Below, one piece after another: positions 15,556 to 24,018 of a stretch of DNA of 34,330 nucleotides. Within the stretch, counting starts at the first letter, position 1; the number at the start of each line of letters is the position of its first letter. The stretch comes from Sphaerochaetaceae bacterium (lineage in GTDB: Bacteria; Spirochaetota; Spirochaetia; Sphaerochaetales; Sphaerochaetaceae). Under the pieces are notes generated by a model. It was not told where the DNA came from and searched no databases. It was given only the letters and a program-made list of their open reading frames with translations. Position numbers and translations under genes: made by a program. Location: NCBI GenBank assembly GCA_028532765.1, contig JAQQAR010000057.1, positions 1-34,330 on the forward strand, in the 5' to 3' direction.

Positions 15556-16428
15556 ATGTCTTTAAAGTTTGGGGATGAAAATAGAAAAGTAGTTTACAAA
15601 TACAGGAGCTTGGCTGACAAAAAATCCTTTGATAGGGTTGAAGATATTATTACTAGAGGAATGATATATTTTGCGCAGCCGAGTAGTTTTGCTCAAAATG
15701 ACCCTTTAGACACTGCTCCATCAATTGAGTTTAGAAAAGATACTACAATTAAGGATGTTCAAGAAACACTCCTAAGAATCAAGCCAACCGCGATGAATAC
15801 TCCTATTTCCAAAGGCAATGCCCAGATTGAATCTGTTATTGCACATTTAGAACAATTGCATAAAGAGGCTTCGCCCCAAGAAATATCTGATATGTTTTTT
15901 AAAATATCGTGTTTTACGACTGAGTATGACAACGAAAGAATGTGGGAAGTGTACGGGGATAAGCATCGTGGTATATGTATTGGATTTAAAGTGTTGATTT
16001 ATGGCAATTCATTATGTATACCATCCAATCTTTTAGGGACGTATAATAAGGAACATAATGGGTATCTGCCCTTAATTCATGTGGAATATTGCAATCAAGC
16101 TTTAGAACCGTGGCATTATTTCAAAGATCATACGAATCTAACAAAATTGCAGAAGTTTCTTACTACTAAGAGGACACAATATGCTTATGAATCTGAATAT
16201 CGATCGTTAATCAGTGCAGCAGATCCCTCTCAAGTCGAATTGGCTTCTTTAGAAATAATAGCTGAAGTAATTTTTGGCAAAGATGTTGCTGATTCCGATT
16301 TTATAAAGGTGATGGACTCTATAGGCAATCCCAAGGTGATGCTTTATAAAATGAGGCAGACAAAATACGGAAGACTTGAAAGAGTTAAAATTTCTTCAAT
16401 ACCCCAGAAAGTAAGAGATAGGAGTTAA
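15556..16428 (+). CDS. DUF2971 family protein
   Basis: A 290-residue protein with DUF2971 features: VYKYRSLADKKSF near the start, the motif GMIYFAQPSSFAQNDPLD (residues about 35-52), FFKISCFTTEYDNERMWEVYGDKHRGICIGF in the middle, and KRTQYAYESEYR near residue 216. The family is widespread, of unknown function, and frequent in accessory and defence regions. No membrane segment or signal is seen. The ribosome binding site is poor (AAAGG about 14 bases upstream). Its stop is 2 bases before the aminotransferase start, so it is the first gene of the polysaccharide operon, an unusual place for this family. Confidence 0.75.
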   Translation: MSLKFGDENRKVVYKYRSLADKKSFDRVEDIITRGMIYFAQPSSFAQNDPLDTAPSIEFRKDTTIKDVQETLLRIKPTAMNTPISKGNAQIESVIAHLEQLHKEASPQEISDMFFKISCFTTEYDNERMWEVYGDKHRGICIGFKVLIYGNSLCIPSNLLGTYNKEHNGYLPLIHVEYCNQALEPWHYFKDHTNLTKLQKFLTTKRTQYAYESEYRSLISAADPSQVELASLEIIAEVIFGKDVADSDFIKVMDSIGNPKVMLYKMRQTKYGRLERVKISSIPQKVRDRS

Positions 16429-16430
16429 GT

Positions 16431-17639
16431 TTGAATTCACCTAAGACTATTCCATTTTCTCCTCCTGATATTACCCAAGAAGAGGTAGATGAGGTTGTAG
16501 CAGCTTTACGGTCTGGGTGGATTACTACAGGACCAAGAACAAAGCTATTTGAGAAACAGCTTGCTGAATTCTGTAACACCAGCACTGTATGTTGCTTGAA
16601 CTCTGCAACGGCTGCGCTTGAACTGGCTCTTATCCTTATGGGCATTGGTCCTGGAGATGAAGTTATTACCACTGCTTACACCTATACTGCTTCTTGTAGT
16701 CCTATTGTCCATGTTGGTGCTACACCTGTACTTGTTGATGTATCACCAGGATCCTTCCATATAGACTACGAAGCAGTTGGACGGGCAATCACCAATAAGA
16801 CCAAGGCGATAATTCCTGTCGATCTCGGTGGAGTGATGTGTGATTATGATCTTCTCTTCCAAGTTCTAGAAGAGAAGAAAGCTCTCTACTCACCAAAGAC
16901 GGATGTTCAAGCTGTTTTTGATAGAGTAATGGTTCTTGCTGATAGTGCTCATGCAATTGGTGCAACCTATAAAGGTAAAAAGGCTGGCGAAGTCGCAGAC
17001 TTCACAGCTTTTTCTTTTCATGCAGTGAAGAATCTCACAACGGCAGAAGGCGGAGCTCTTACTTGGAAAGACCGTCCTGGATTAGATAATGATGCGTTGT
17101 ACCACCACCTCCAACTACTGTCATTGCATGGCCAGAGCAAAGATGCGCTTGCAAAAACCAAAATAGGCGCTTGGGAATATGATATTGTTGGTCCTTTTTA
17201 TAAATGCAATATGACCGACATTATGGCTGCTTTAGGATTAGTGCAACTTAAAAGATATCCTGAGATTCTCAAAAGAAGAAAACAGATTATTGAGATGTAT
17301 AATGAAGGGCTGAGAGACTTACCAGTTTCCTCCCTTGTCCACTATACTGATATCTCTGAATCAAGCGGACATTTATACCTTATGAGAATCGAAGGTTATT
17401 CTGAACAACAGCGTAATGAATTCATTCAGAAGATGGCGGAAGCTGGAATTTCTACTAATGTGCATTACAAGCCTTTACCTATGCACACTGGGTATAAGAA
17501 GCTTGGTTTCGACATAGATGACTATCCAAATACCTATAATCAATTTGAAAATGAAGTGACGCTGCCGTTGCATACTTGTTTGGAGGATGAAGATATTAGC
17601 TACCTTCTACAGAGTATTCGAACCCTGCTCTCCCGGTAA
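16431..17639 (+). CDS. DegT/DnrJ/EryC1 family sugar aminotransferase
   Basis: A 402-residue PLP-dependent enzyme that should transfer an amino group to a nucleotide-linked keto-sugar (PglE/PseC/ArnB type). Visible landmarks are SGWITTGPRTKLFE, CCLNSATAALELAL, GDEVITTAYTYTAS, the aspartate in VLADSAHAIG and the PLP lysine in FHAVKNLTTAEGG. The substrate-pocket blocks YKCNMTDIMAALGL and NVHYKPLPMH are present. Translation starts at TTG 16431, with AGGAG (16420-16424) 6 bases upstream. With the PglC-like transferase and an acetyltransferase directly downstream it fits synthesis of an amino or acetamido dideoxysugar for the first residue of the chain. The dehydratase this needs is not in the window. 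Confidence 0.9.
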   Translation: MNSPKTIPFSPPDITQEEVDEVVAALRSGWITTGPRTKLFEKQLAEFCNTSTVCCLNSATAALELALILMGIGPGDEVITTAYTYTASCSPIVHVGATPVLVDVSPGSFHIDYEAVGRAITNKTKAIIPVDLGGVMCDYDLLFQVLEEKKALYSPKTDVQAVFDRVMVLADSAHAIGATYKGKKAGEVADFTAFSFHAVKNLTTAEGGALTWKDRPGLDNDALYHHLQLLSLHGQSKDALAKTKIGAWEYDIVGPFYKCNMTDIMAALGLVQLKRYPEILKRRKQIIEMYNEGLRDLPVSSLVHYTDISESSGHLYLMRIEGYSEQQRNEFIQKMAEAGISTNVHYKPLPMHTGYKKLGFDIDDYPNTYNQFENEVTLPLHTCLEDEDISYLLQSIRTLLSR

Positions 17640-17645
17640 GACCGT

Positions 17646-18329
17646 ATGTTTGTTAAACGATGGGATAAGCTTCCTGCTGATATGCAGAATGATGCAGTAA
17701 GGCCATATTATGAATTACTTAGGAAAAAGGTAGGTTCATTACTGGTTAAAAGAATCTTCGACATAGTCATGTCGATAGTATTACTCATTGTTCTTTCTCC
17801 TGTCTTTTTAATTGTTGCTGTTCTTATAAGATTTGATTCTAAAGGTCCTGTGTTTTATAGACAGGAACGTGTTACCCAATACGGCAGAGTTTTCAAGATT
17901 TTCAAGTTTCGTACCATGGTACAAGATGCCGATAAGATTGGAACACTAGTAACCATCAATAATGATGTTAGGGTAACAAAGGTCGGTCAGAGGTTGCGTA
18001 AGTATCGATTGGATGAGATTCCTCAGCTACTAAACATTTTTGCAGGCGATATGACTTTTGTAGGAACCAGGCCTGAAGTACCTAAGTATGTGGGTTATTA
18101 TACTGATGAAATGAAAGCTACATTGTTGCTTCCAGCAGGAGTGACTTCTAAGGCTAGTATTGAATACAAGGATGAAGAGAAGATCCTAAAGGAAGCAGAT
18201 AATACTGATGAAGTGTATGTGGAGAAGATATTGGTGGAGAAGATGAGGATAAATTGTGAAGCGATTAGAAGCTTTTCCTTCTTTTCTGATTTATTGTTAC
18301 TTCTCAGAACATGTGCTGCGGTACTCTAG
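17646..18329 (+). CDS. PglC-like initiating sugar-phosphate transferase
   Basis: A 227-residue monotopic phosphoglycosyl transferase that places the first sugar phosphate on undecaprenyl phosphate. A single hydrophobic segment (residues about 39-60, MSIVLLIVLSPVFLIVAVLI) is followed by the catalytic family blocks GPVFYRQERV, FKIFKFRTM, LRKYRLDEIPQLLNIFAGDMTFVGTRP and LPAGVTSKASI. It lacks the N-terminal multi-pass region of WcaJ-type enzymes, so it is of the short PglC type. The DE dyad in RLDEIP is intact. It starts the lipid-linked repeat unit that the flippase and polymerase later use. Confidence 0.9.
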   Translation: MFVKRWDKLPADMQNDAVRPYYELLRKKVGSLLVKRIFDIVMSIVLLIVLSPVFLIVAVLIRFDSKGPVFYRQERVTQYGRVFKIFKFRTMVQDADKIGTLVTINNDVRVTKVGQRLRKYRLDEIPQLLNIFAGDMTFVGTRPEVPKYVGYYTDEMKATLLLPAGVTSKASIEYKDEEKILKEADNTDEVYVEKILVEKMRINCEAIRSFSFFSDLLLLLRTCAAVL

Positions 18330-18929
18330 ATGGAAATAATTAATACAACGAATACTCGCGATATCAGGGAAGTCGTAAAAATTCATTTGACTTCATTCCC
18401 TGGTTTCTTTCTTACTTTTCTAGGGAGAGGATTTCTCCGATACTTATATAAAGGCTTCATTCTGCATCCTAATTCTGGTATTCTTATAGCCAAAGATGAA
18501 ATGCGAATTATTGGATTTCTTGCTTATTCTACGGATCTTTCGGGATTTTACTCATTCTTGATCAAACGATATTTCTTTCCATTTGCATGGTATGGATTTC
18601 TTGGAGGTTTACGAAGTCCGAAGAGTCTAGTGAGAATTATCAGAGCCTTGAAGTATCCAAGTGAGGCCAAAACTGATGAGAAGTATGTGGAGATTAGTTC
18701 GATTGCAGTTGCCCCAACCGTGCAAACTAAGGGGATCGGGTCTGGTCTTATCAATCAAATTTGTGAGATGTTCAGAGACTCAGAATTTCAAGTAATTCGG
18801 CTAGAAACTGATGCCGATAATAACGATGATGTAAATGATTTCTATCAGAAGAATGGTTTTCAAGTAGAGAAAGTTTCTGAAACTCCTGAGGGGAGAAGGA
18901 TGAATCATTATGCAAAATTTTTATGGTAG
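18330..18929 (+). CDS. GNAT family acetyltransferase
   Basis: A 199-residue GNAT protein. The acetyl-CoA binding motif A is seen as ISSIAVAPTVQTKGIGSGLINQI (residues about 113-135), followed by RLETDADNNDDVNDFYQKNGF, which is the usual motif B region. The ATG follows the stop codon of the previous gene without a gap. From its position it may acetylate the amino sugar made by the aminotransferase, replacing the left-handed beta-helix acetyltransferase (PglD) of classic pathways. The acceptor is inferred from context only. Confidence 0.8.
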   Translation: MEIINTTNTRDIREVVKIHLTSFPGFFLTFLGRGFLRYLYKGFILHPNSGILIAKDEMRIIGFLAYSTDLSGFYSFLIKRYFFPFAWYGFLGGLRSPKSLVRIIRALKYPSEAKTDEKYVEISSIAVAPTVQTKGIGSGLINQICEMFRDSEFQVIRLETDADNNDDVNDFYQKNGFQVEKVSETPEGRRMNHYAKFLW

Positions 18930-18934
18930 AAATA

Positions 18935-20086
18935 ATGAATAAAATTCTTTTTTTACTTAATGAAAGCCCACCAGATAGAAACAAGTATCTTGCAGAAGCT
19001 CCAATTTTGGTTTCAAATTTTGTATATCCAAATTCTATGGTTCTCAGAGATATGGGAATTGAACAGTATATGGGGATTAGCCGAAAGTATGCTACTTCCA
19101 TAGAATGCACAAATGCACCAATTAAATTTCTGAATATACCAATATTCAGAAATATTTTTGATGTTAAAAATATCTTAATTGCTTATAAAATAATTAATAG
19201 ACACATCAAGGAATTACAAATCGAATATATTCATTGCAATACACCCATAGGTGGATTCTTAGGAAGAGTCTGTGGTAAGCGATGTAAAGTTAAAAAAGTA
19301 GTCTATACAGCACATGGGTTTCATTTCTATAAAGGCGCTCCGCTTATAAACTGGTTGGTATTCTATCCTATAGAGAGGTTTTTAGCGCGATGGACAGACG
19401 CCCTTCTTATAATGAACGAAGAGGATTTTCGGAGAGCTAAAAAGTTTAAGTTGCATAGAAGTGGAATGATTTATAAAGTACCAGGAGTCGGGATAGATTT
19501 AAAAAAAATTCAAGATGCTTCCATTCTTAATGATATCAAAGACGAATTAAAGATTGAAAATGAAAGTGTGCTATGTATATCAATGGGAGACTTGATAAAG
19601 AGAAAAAACTACCAAATTGCAATTATAGCTTTTAAGAAGCTACCCGATAATGTCCATTATTTAATTTGTGGCAAGGGTCCTGAGTTGAAAAATCTTCAAG
19701 AATTAGCTAAGTCACTGGGTATTCAAAATCGGATACATTTCTTGGGATTCCGAACTGATATAGTCAGTTTGCTGAAGCAATCAGATATATTTATTCTTTC
19801 CTCCTTACAAGAAGGGTTGCCACGATCTCTAATGGAAGCAATGGCATGTGGACTGCCTTGTGTTGTATCAAACATTCGTGGGAATGTTGATTTGATTGAG
19901 CATAATTTCAATGGCTACCTGTGTGATCCTAAGAAAGCAGATGATTATGCTAATGCTATTAGCATGTTGGTAAAAGATACAAATCGGCGAGATGCGATGG
20001 GTACCGAAAATAGCAAAAGAATTTTAAGATATGATGTTTCATCTGTTGTGCAAGAGCTAGGTGAGATATATAAGTGTTTGCAATAG
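18935..20086 (+). CDS. GT4 family glycosyltransferase
   Basis: A cytoplasmic or membrane-associated GT-B enzyme of about 383 residues that should add a sugar to the lipid-linked repeat unit. The C-terminal donor domain is clear: SMGDLIKRKNYQIAI, YLICGKGPEL, LGIQNRIHFLGF and the EX7E motif in SSLQEGLPRSLMEAMACGLP. The N-terminal acceptor domain has VYTAHGFHFYKG. An alternative start at 18923 would overlap the acetyltransferase gene by 7 bases; neither has a good ribosome binding site, and 18935 gives the usual beta-strand start. Sugar specificity unknown. Confidence 0.88.
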   Translation: MNKILFLLNESPPDRNKYLAEAPILVSNFVYPNSMVLRDMGIEQYMGISRKYATSIECTNAPIKFLNIPIFRNIFDVKNILIAYKIINRHIKELQIEYIHCNTPIGGFLGRVCGKRCKVKKVVYTAHGFHFYKGAPLINWLVFYPIERFLARWTDALLIMNEEDFRRAKKFKLHRSGMIYKVPGVGIDLKKIQDASILNDIKDELKIENESVLCISMGDLIKRKNYQIAIIAFKKLPDNVHYLICGKGPELKNLQELAKSLGIQNRIHFLGFRTDIVSLLKQSDIFILSSLQEGLPRSLMEAMACGLPCVVSNIRGNVDLIEHNFNGYLCDPKKADDYANAISMLVKDTNRRDAMGTENSKRILRYDVSSVVQELGEIYKCLQ

Positions 20087-20128
20087 AGATGAAATCGTTA
20101 GAACGTTATCATTTGATTAGTATGGTCT

Positions 20129-21073
20129 ATGTACATTGAATCAAAAGACATAAATTCAATCAGTTGGAGTGCTGAGATTGATCTTCTCGCTGATTTAGAA
20201 AAGCTTGCTGAAGCAAGGCTTAATGAATTCGGGATTACAAGAGATATTAGTAAAGAGGCATCTGTCCAATTTGTAAGTTACTCCTTTCGAGAAATCTCAT
20301 CCAACCCCAAGATGCTATTTCAATCGAAGGAATTTACCTGTCCGTCAGGATATGAGAATGCATTCAATACTGTCTGCAGAAAAATTGCGGAAGGTGAAGA
20401 TTTGTCTCCTTTTTTTTCACGAAGATATGATGATCCTTCATTTTCAGATTATCTTTTTAATGATTGGCATATTTATCATTTTCATTTATCTGATCAGTAT
20501 GACTCAGATGGAAAAGCCAGAAGAAGTGGCTATCTTCTTTTTGCGTATATTAATTCTGATGCAGCCTATCTTATTCAAATTTATCCTCATAGTGAAAGTG
20601 ATGTTTTTGCAAAAACTGATATGTTGAGAATAATTAGTTGTAACTGGCCAAATTTGATTTCACGATATGAATTTTCTGGGAAAGCAATTCATACTTTTTC
20701 AGATTCTGCTATTAATGAAATGAGAAAGCATAATATTAATGTGATTACAGAAATCAATCCTGGTAAAGGGCTCCTGCCGATTGGAGGGGGCTCTTCTACT
20801 GATGGATCGCCTACTGAAGCAATTACATACTTATTGAAATTGCAGCGTAAGTTAGCTAATTGCCAAGAGTTGATTATCAATAATACTGAGGAGATACTTA
20901 AGTCTTTGATTGAGCATAAAAGTGGGTCTGTAAATTATGATCTTACTTACGAGTTAATAGGAATTGATAGTCTAGATAAAAAGTTTATCGTGCATGAAAG
21001 GAGTAATTCTATTCAGATAATTATCGAATGGGATAACTTAGATTCACTTCTTATTGAGCCAATTGCGGACTAA
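20129..21073 (+). CDS. Uncharacterised partner of TrlF ATPase
   Basis: A 314-residue protein of no family I can name. Its most striking stretch is DWHIYHFHLS at about residues 112-121, followed by RRSGYLLFAYINSDAAYLIQIYPH. A histidine-rich WxIxHxHL signature followed by an LLFAY strand recurs, as I recall, in uncharacterised accessory-region proteins, and may be a catalytic or metal site. A glycine-rich run LPIGGGSSTDGSP lies near residue 212. No signal peptide or membrane segment is seen. It lies 35 bases before the PHP-ATPase gene, in the same orientation, and shares no obvious role with the sugar genes on either side. I infer it to be part of a two-gene defence-like unit. Confidence 0.6.
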   Translation: MYIESKDINSISWSAEIDLLADLEKLAEARLNEFGITRDISKEASVQFVSYSFREISSNPKMLFQSKEFTCPSGYENAFNTVCRKIAEGEDLSPFFSRRYDDPSFSDYLFNDWHIYHFHLSDQYDSDGKARRSGYLLFAYINSDAAYLIQIYPHSESDVFAKTDMLRIISCNWPNLISRYEFSGKAIHTFSDSAINEMRKHNINVITEINPGKGLLPIGGGSSTDGSPTEAITYLLKLQRKLANCQELIINNTEEILKSLIEHKSGSVNYDLTYELIGIDSLDKKFIVHERSNSIQIIIEWDNLDSLLIEPIAD

Positions 21074-21108
21074 CCATTTCCGTTTAAGCTATTTCAAAGG
21101 AGTTTCCA

Positions 21109-23916
21109 GTGTATCAAGAATATCGAGGTTCAGAATGGAGGAGATGGGAATTGCATCTACACACTCCTCACACGAAGAAAGAAGATAAGTATCTTGGAAA
21201 AACTCCAGAAGAGAAATGGGATAATTTCTATCAGACAATACAAGAGTATGTTGGAGATGGCACAGACCCTACAAAAGCAATCTGTGCTATCGCAATTACG
21301 GACTATCTCTCAATTGATAATTATAAGTTAGTTGAAAAAGAGAAACGGCTTCCTGAATGCGTTAAGCTAGTGCTCCCTAATGTAGAGTTAAGAATCCAGC
21401 CAATCTCAAGCAAGGCACCAATTAATCTGCATTGCATATTTGCCCCTACAATAGTGGACCAATTACAGGATCGATTTTTTTCAAGACTCAAGTTTGAATG
21501 GAACGGCAATGTATATAGTGCTACAAGGTCAGAATTGATTCGACTTGGGCGTTCATATAAATTAGACACCACTCTTGATGAAGACACTGCTTATCGTGAA
21601 GGATTATCGCAGTATGTGATATCACTCGACTCACTTACCAAGATTTTTAAGGACAATAAAGATCTTCGAGATAACACTATTCTTGTAGTATCAAATAGTA
21701 GTGGTGATGGAGCTTCTGGATTGGCTCATCATTATAGCTATTTTGAAGGAGATTGCTCACAATTAGATGCAACCAGACAACAAATCTATCAGGTTTGTGA
21801 TATGATTTTTTCTGGAAATCCATCTGATTTTGAATACTTCTTAGGAATGAAGAGTGATGATGAAAAAACTGTCAAAAAGAAATTGAGGACATTAAAGCCT
21901 TGCATACATGGCTGTGATGCACATACTAATTCTAAGGTTTTTGAACCTGATCAAAAACGATATTGTTGGATTAAGGCTGATCCCACATTTGAAGGATTAA
22001 AGCAAGTTCTCTATGAACCAAAAGAAAGAGTTCGAATTAGTTCAGCATGTCCCGATTTGAAACAGAGTTATCATGTTATTGATAAAGTAGTGATTGAAGG
22101 CAATGAACTCTTTTCTGATACACCCATTTATCTAAACGACAAGCTTACCTGTATTATTGGTGGGAAATCAACTGGTAAATCATTACTGCTTCACAATATT
22201 GCTCTTGCTGTAGATGCGAAACAAGTGGAAGAGAAGACTGAAAAGGCCACAACTAATGTAAAGCACGTTCCTGGACTGACCGTATATTGGAAAGATGGGG
22301 AATGCAGTGAAGATACATCAAATTCTCGAAAAATTGTGTATATACCTCAGACATACTTGAATAGATTAAGCGATCAGGAAGAAGAGACTACAGAAATAGA
22401 TGCTATTGTTCAAGAAATTGTCATGCAGAAAGATGCAATAGCTACACTCTTTACAAAGAAAACAGAAAAACTTAAGCAACTTCGTCAGACAGTGCTGAAC
22501 GCAATTACTGAGTTAATACATTTCTATGAAGAGTATAAAGAGATAAACGCTGCCATTAAAGAGATAGGTGATTCTAAAGGTATCAACACTGAAATCGGAA
22601 GTTTGACTCAGCGTTTTGAGATCCTTTCTTCTGATTCGGAAATAACTGACGATGTAATTCTTGAATACCAGAAACATGTTGAACAAAAGCAAACCCATCA
22701 AGAACTCCAGAAAATACTTCAACAAGATAAAGAGGCTATTCAAGCAATCGAGACCGTTGTAAAAGGAATTAGGTTTCCTGTTCTAGGTGATTCTGAACTA
22801 ACCAAGCAGTTAAACGAATCTGTCTTGCAAGTTATAGATGTTGCTAATAAAGAATGGTCTAAACAGAAAGAACCTCTCTTAAGCTCAATAACACAGAGGC
22901 AAGATGAAGTATCTAAGAGATTGGTAGAATGTGACGAAAAATTAATTCAGCTGAAACCAATTGTTGAAAGTAATCATGAAATTGGAGTGATTTCTAAACG
23001 AATATTAGCTGAAAAAGAGAAGCTTGTAAAAATAGAAGGGCTCATAAAAAAACTAAGTGAAGCAAAAGACTCTTTCCAACATAATCGATCCATTTTGGAG
23101 AATGTCTTTAATGATTATCACCAAGTCTACTCCGATTTTGTTCGAGAAGTAAACGAACTTATTGAAACCAATGACGAAGATTTGGTATTCCTTGTTGAAT
23201 CAGTTTTTCGAAAGAGTCAGTTCTCAAAAAAAATTCTTGAGTTGTTTGATAACCGAAGCATAAATAGATTCCAACCCTTCTCTCTCTCAGATATCAAAGA
23301 AGAGAATTTTCTCAATCAAAAGAATATCTGTGAGTTGATAAAGGCAATTGTTGATCTATCATTACCTATTAAAGCAGGGTATACGAAAGAGTCGATTCTA
23401 AGAGACCTATTCAATGACTGGTACAACATTCACTATATTGTAAAAATGGGGAATGATGGTATCGAAGATATGTCTCCAGGAAAGAAGGCTTTGGTTCTTC
23501 TTAAATTGCTGGTTAGCCTTGCTGAAAGTCAATGTCCGATTCTTATCGATCAGCCAGAAGATGATTTAGATAATCGATCGATTTATGATGAGTTGATTCA
23601 ATTCATAAAGACCAAGAAGATTGATCGTCAGATTATCGTGGTTACTCATAATGCTAACATTGTTCTAGGTGCAGATGCCGAATTGGTTATTGTTGCAAAC
23701 CAAGATGGAAACAGTACCCCTAATAATTCACACAGGTTTGAGTATCGAGGTGGTGCTATTGAAAACAATGAGCCAGTTCGCGATGCTAACCAAGTGATTA
23801 TGAAGGGAGTTCTAAATCAGAAGGGCATTCCGTCTCATATCTGCGAAATACTCGAAGGTGGAGAACGAGCATTTGATCTTCGGAGAAACAAGTATAGGGC
23901 GATTATGAGGTATTAA
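21109..23916 (+). CDS. TrlF family PHP-SMC-like ATPase
   Basis: A 935-residue protein. The N-terminal PHP-type phosphoesterase domain has ELHLHTPHT (residues about 14-22), AIAITDYLS and later CIHGCDAHT with metal-binding histidines and aspartates. An SMC/RecN-like ATPase follows: Walker A GGKSTGKSLLLH near residues 348-359, a long coiled coil (about 440-700), a signature-like MSPGKKALVLLKLL near 787, Walker B CPILIDQPEDDLDN near 808-821, and an H-loop VVTHNANIV near 844. GTG start with AAAGGAG 6 bases upstream. PHP-SMC fusions include the reported single-gene phage defence protein Ppl, which has a similar architecture. It closes its unit with an intrinsic terminator and interrupts the polysaccharide genes. 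An anti-phage nuclease or phosphatase is the best inference. Confidence 0.85.
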   Translation: MYQEYRGSEWRRWELHLHTPHTKKEDKYLGKTPEEKWDNFYQTIQEYVGDGTDPTKAICAIAITDYLSIDNYKLVEKEKRLPECVKLVLPNVELRIQPISSKAPINLHCIFAPTIVDQLQDRFFSRLKFEWNGNVYSATRSELIRLGRSYKLDTTLDEDTAYREGLSQYVISLDSLTKIFKDNKDLRDNTILVVSNSSGDGASGLAHHYSYFEGDCSQLDATRQQIYQVCDMIFSGNPSDFEYFLGMKSDDEKTVKKKLRTLKPCIHGCDAHTNSKVFEPDQKRYCWIKADPTFEGLKQVLYEPKERVRISSACPDLKQSYHVIDKVVIEGNELFSDTPIYLNDKLTCIIGGKSTGKSLLLHNIALAVDAKQVEEKTEKATTNVKHVPGLTVYWKDGECSEDTSNSRKIVYIPQTYLNRLSDQEEETTEIDAIVQEIVMQKDAIATLFTKKTEKLKQLRQTVLNAITELIHFYEEYKEINAAIKEIGDSKGINTEIGSLTQRFEILSSDSEITDDVILEYQKHVEQKQTHQELQKILQQDKEAIQAIETVVKGIRFPVLGDSELTKQLNESVLQVIDVANKEWSKQKEPLLSSITQRQDEVSKRLVECDEKLIQLKPIVESNHEIGVISKRILAEKEKLVKIEGLIKKLSEAKDSFQHNRSILENVFNDYHQVYSDFVREVNELIETNDEDLVFLVESVFRKSQFSKKILELFDNRSINRFQPFSLSDIKEENFLNQKNICELIKAIVDLSLPIKAGYTKESILRDLFNDWYNIHYIVKMGNDGIEDMSPGKKALVLLKLLVSLAESQCPILIDQPEDDLDNRSIYDELIQFIKTKKIDRQIIVVTHNANIVLGADAELVIVANQDGNSTPNNSHRFEYRGGAIENNEPVRDANQVIMKGVLNQKGIPSHICEILEGGERAFDLRRNKYRAIMRY

Positions 23917-23947
23917 AGAACAATCCTAGTTGATTGCCAGTATGTTT

Positions 23948-23981
23948 AATACAGTAGTAATAAATTAAGCACTGTATTTTT
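23948..23981 (+). terminator. Intrinsic terminator after TrlF gene
   Basis: AATACAGT (23948-23955) and ACTGTATT (23971-23978) form an 8-bp stem with a 15-base AT-rich loop, and a run of five T (23977-23981) follows. It lies 32 bases after the stop codon and would end the two-gene unit before the next glycosyltransferase. Confidence 0.65.
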
Positions 23982-24018
23982 ATAAAGAGAGATTTTATGA
24001 CAAAGGGATTTGGATTCT

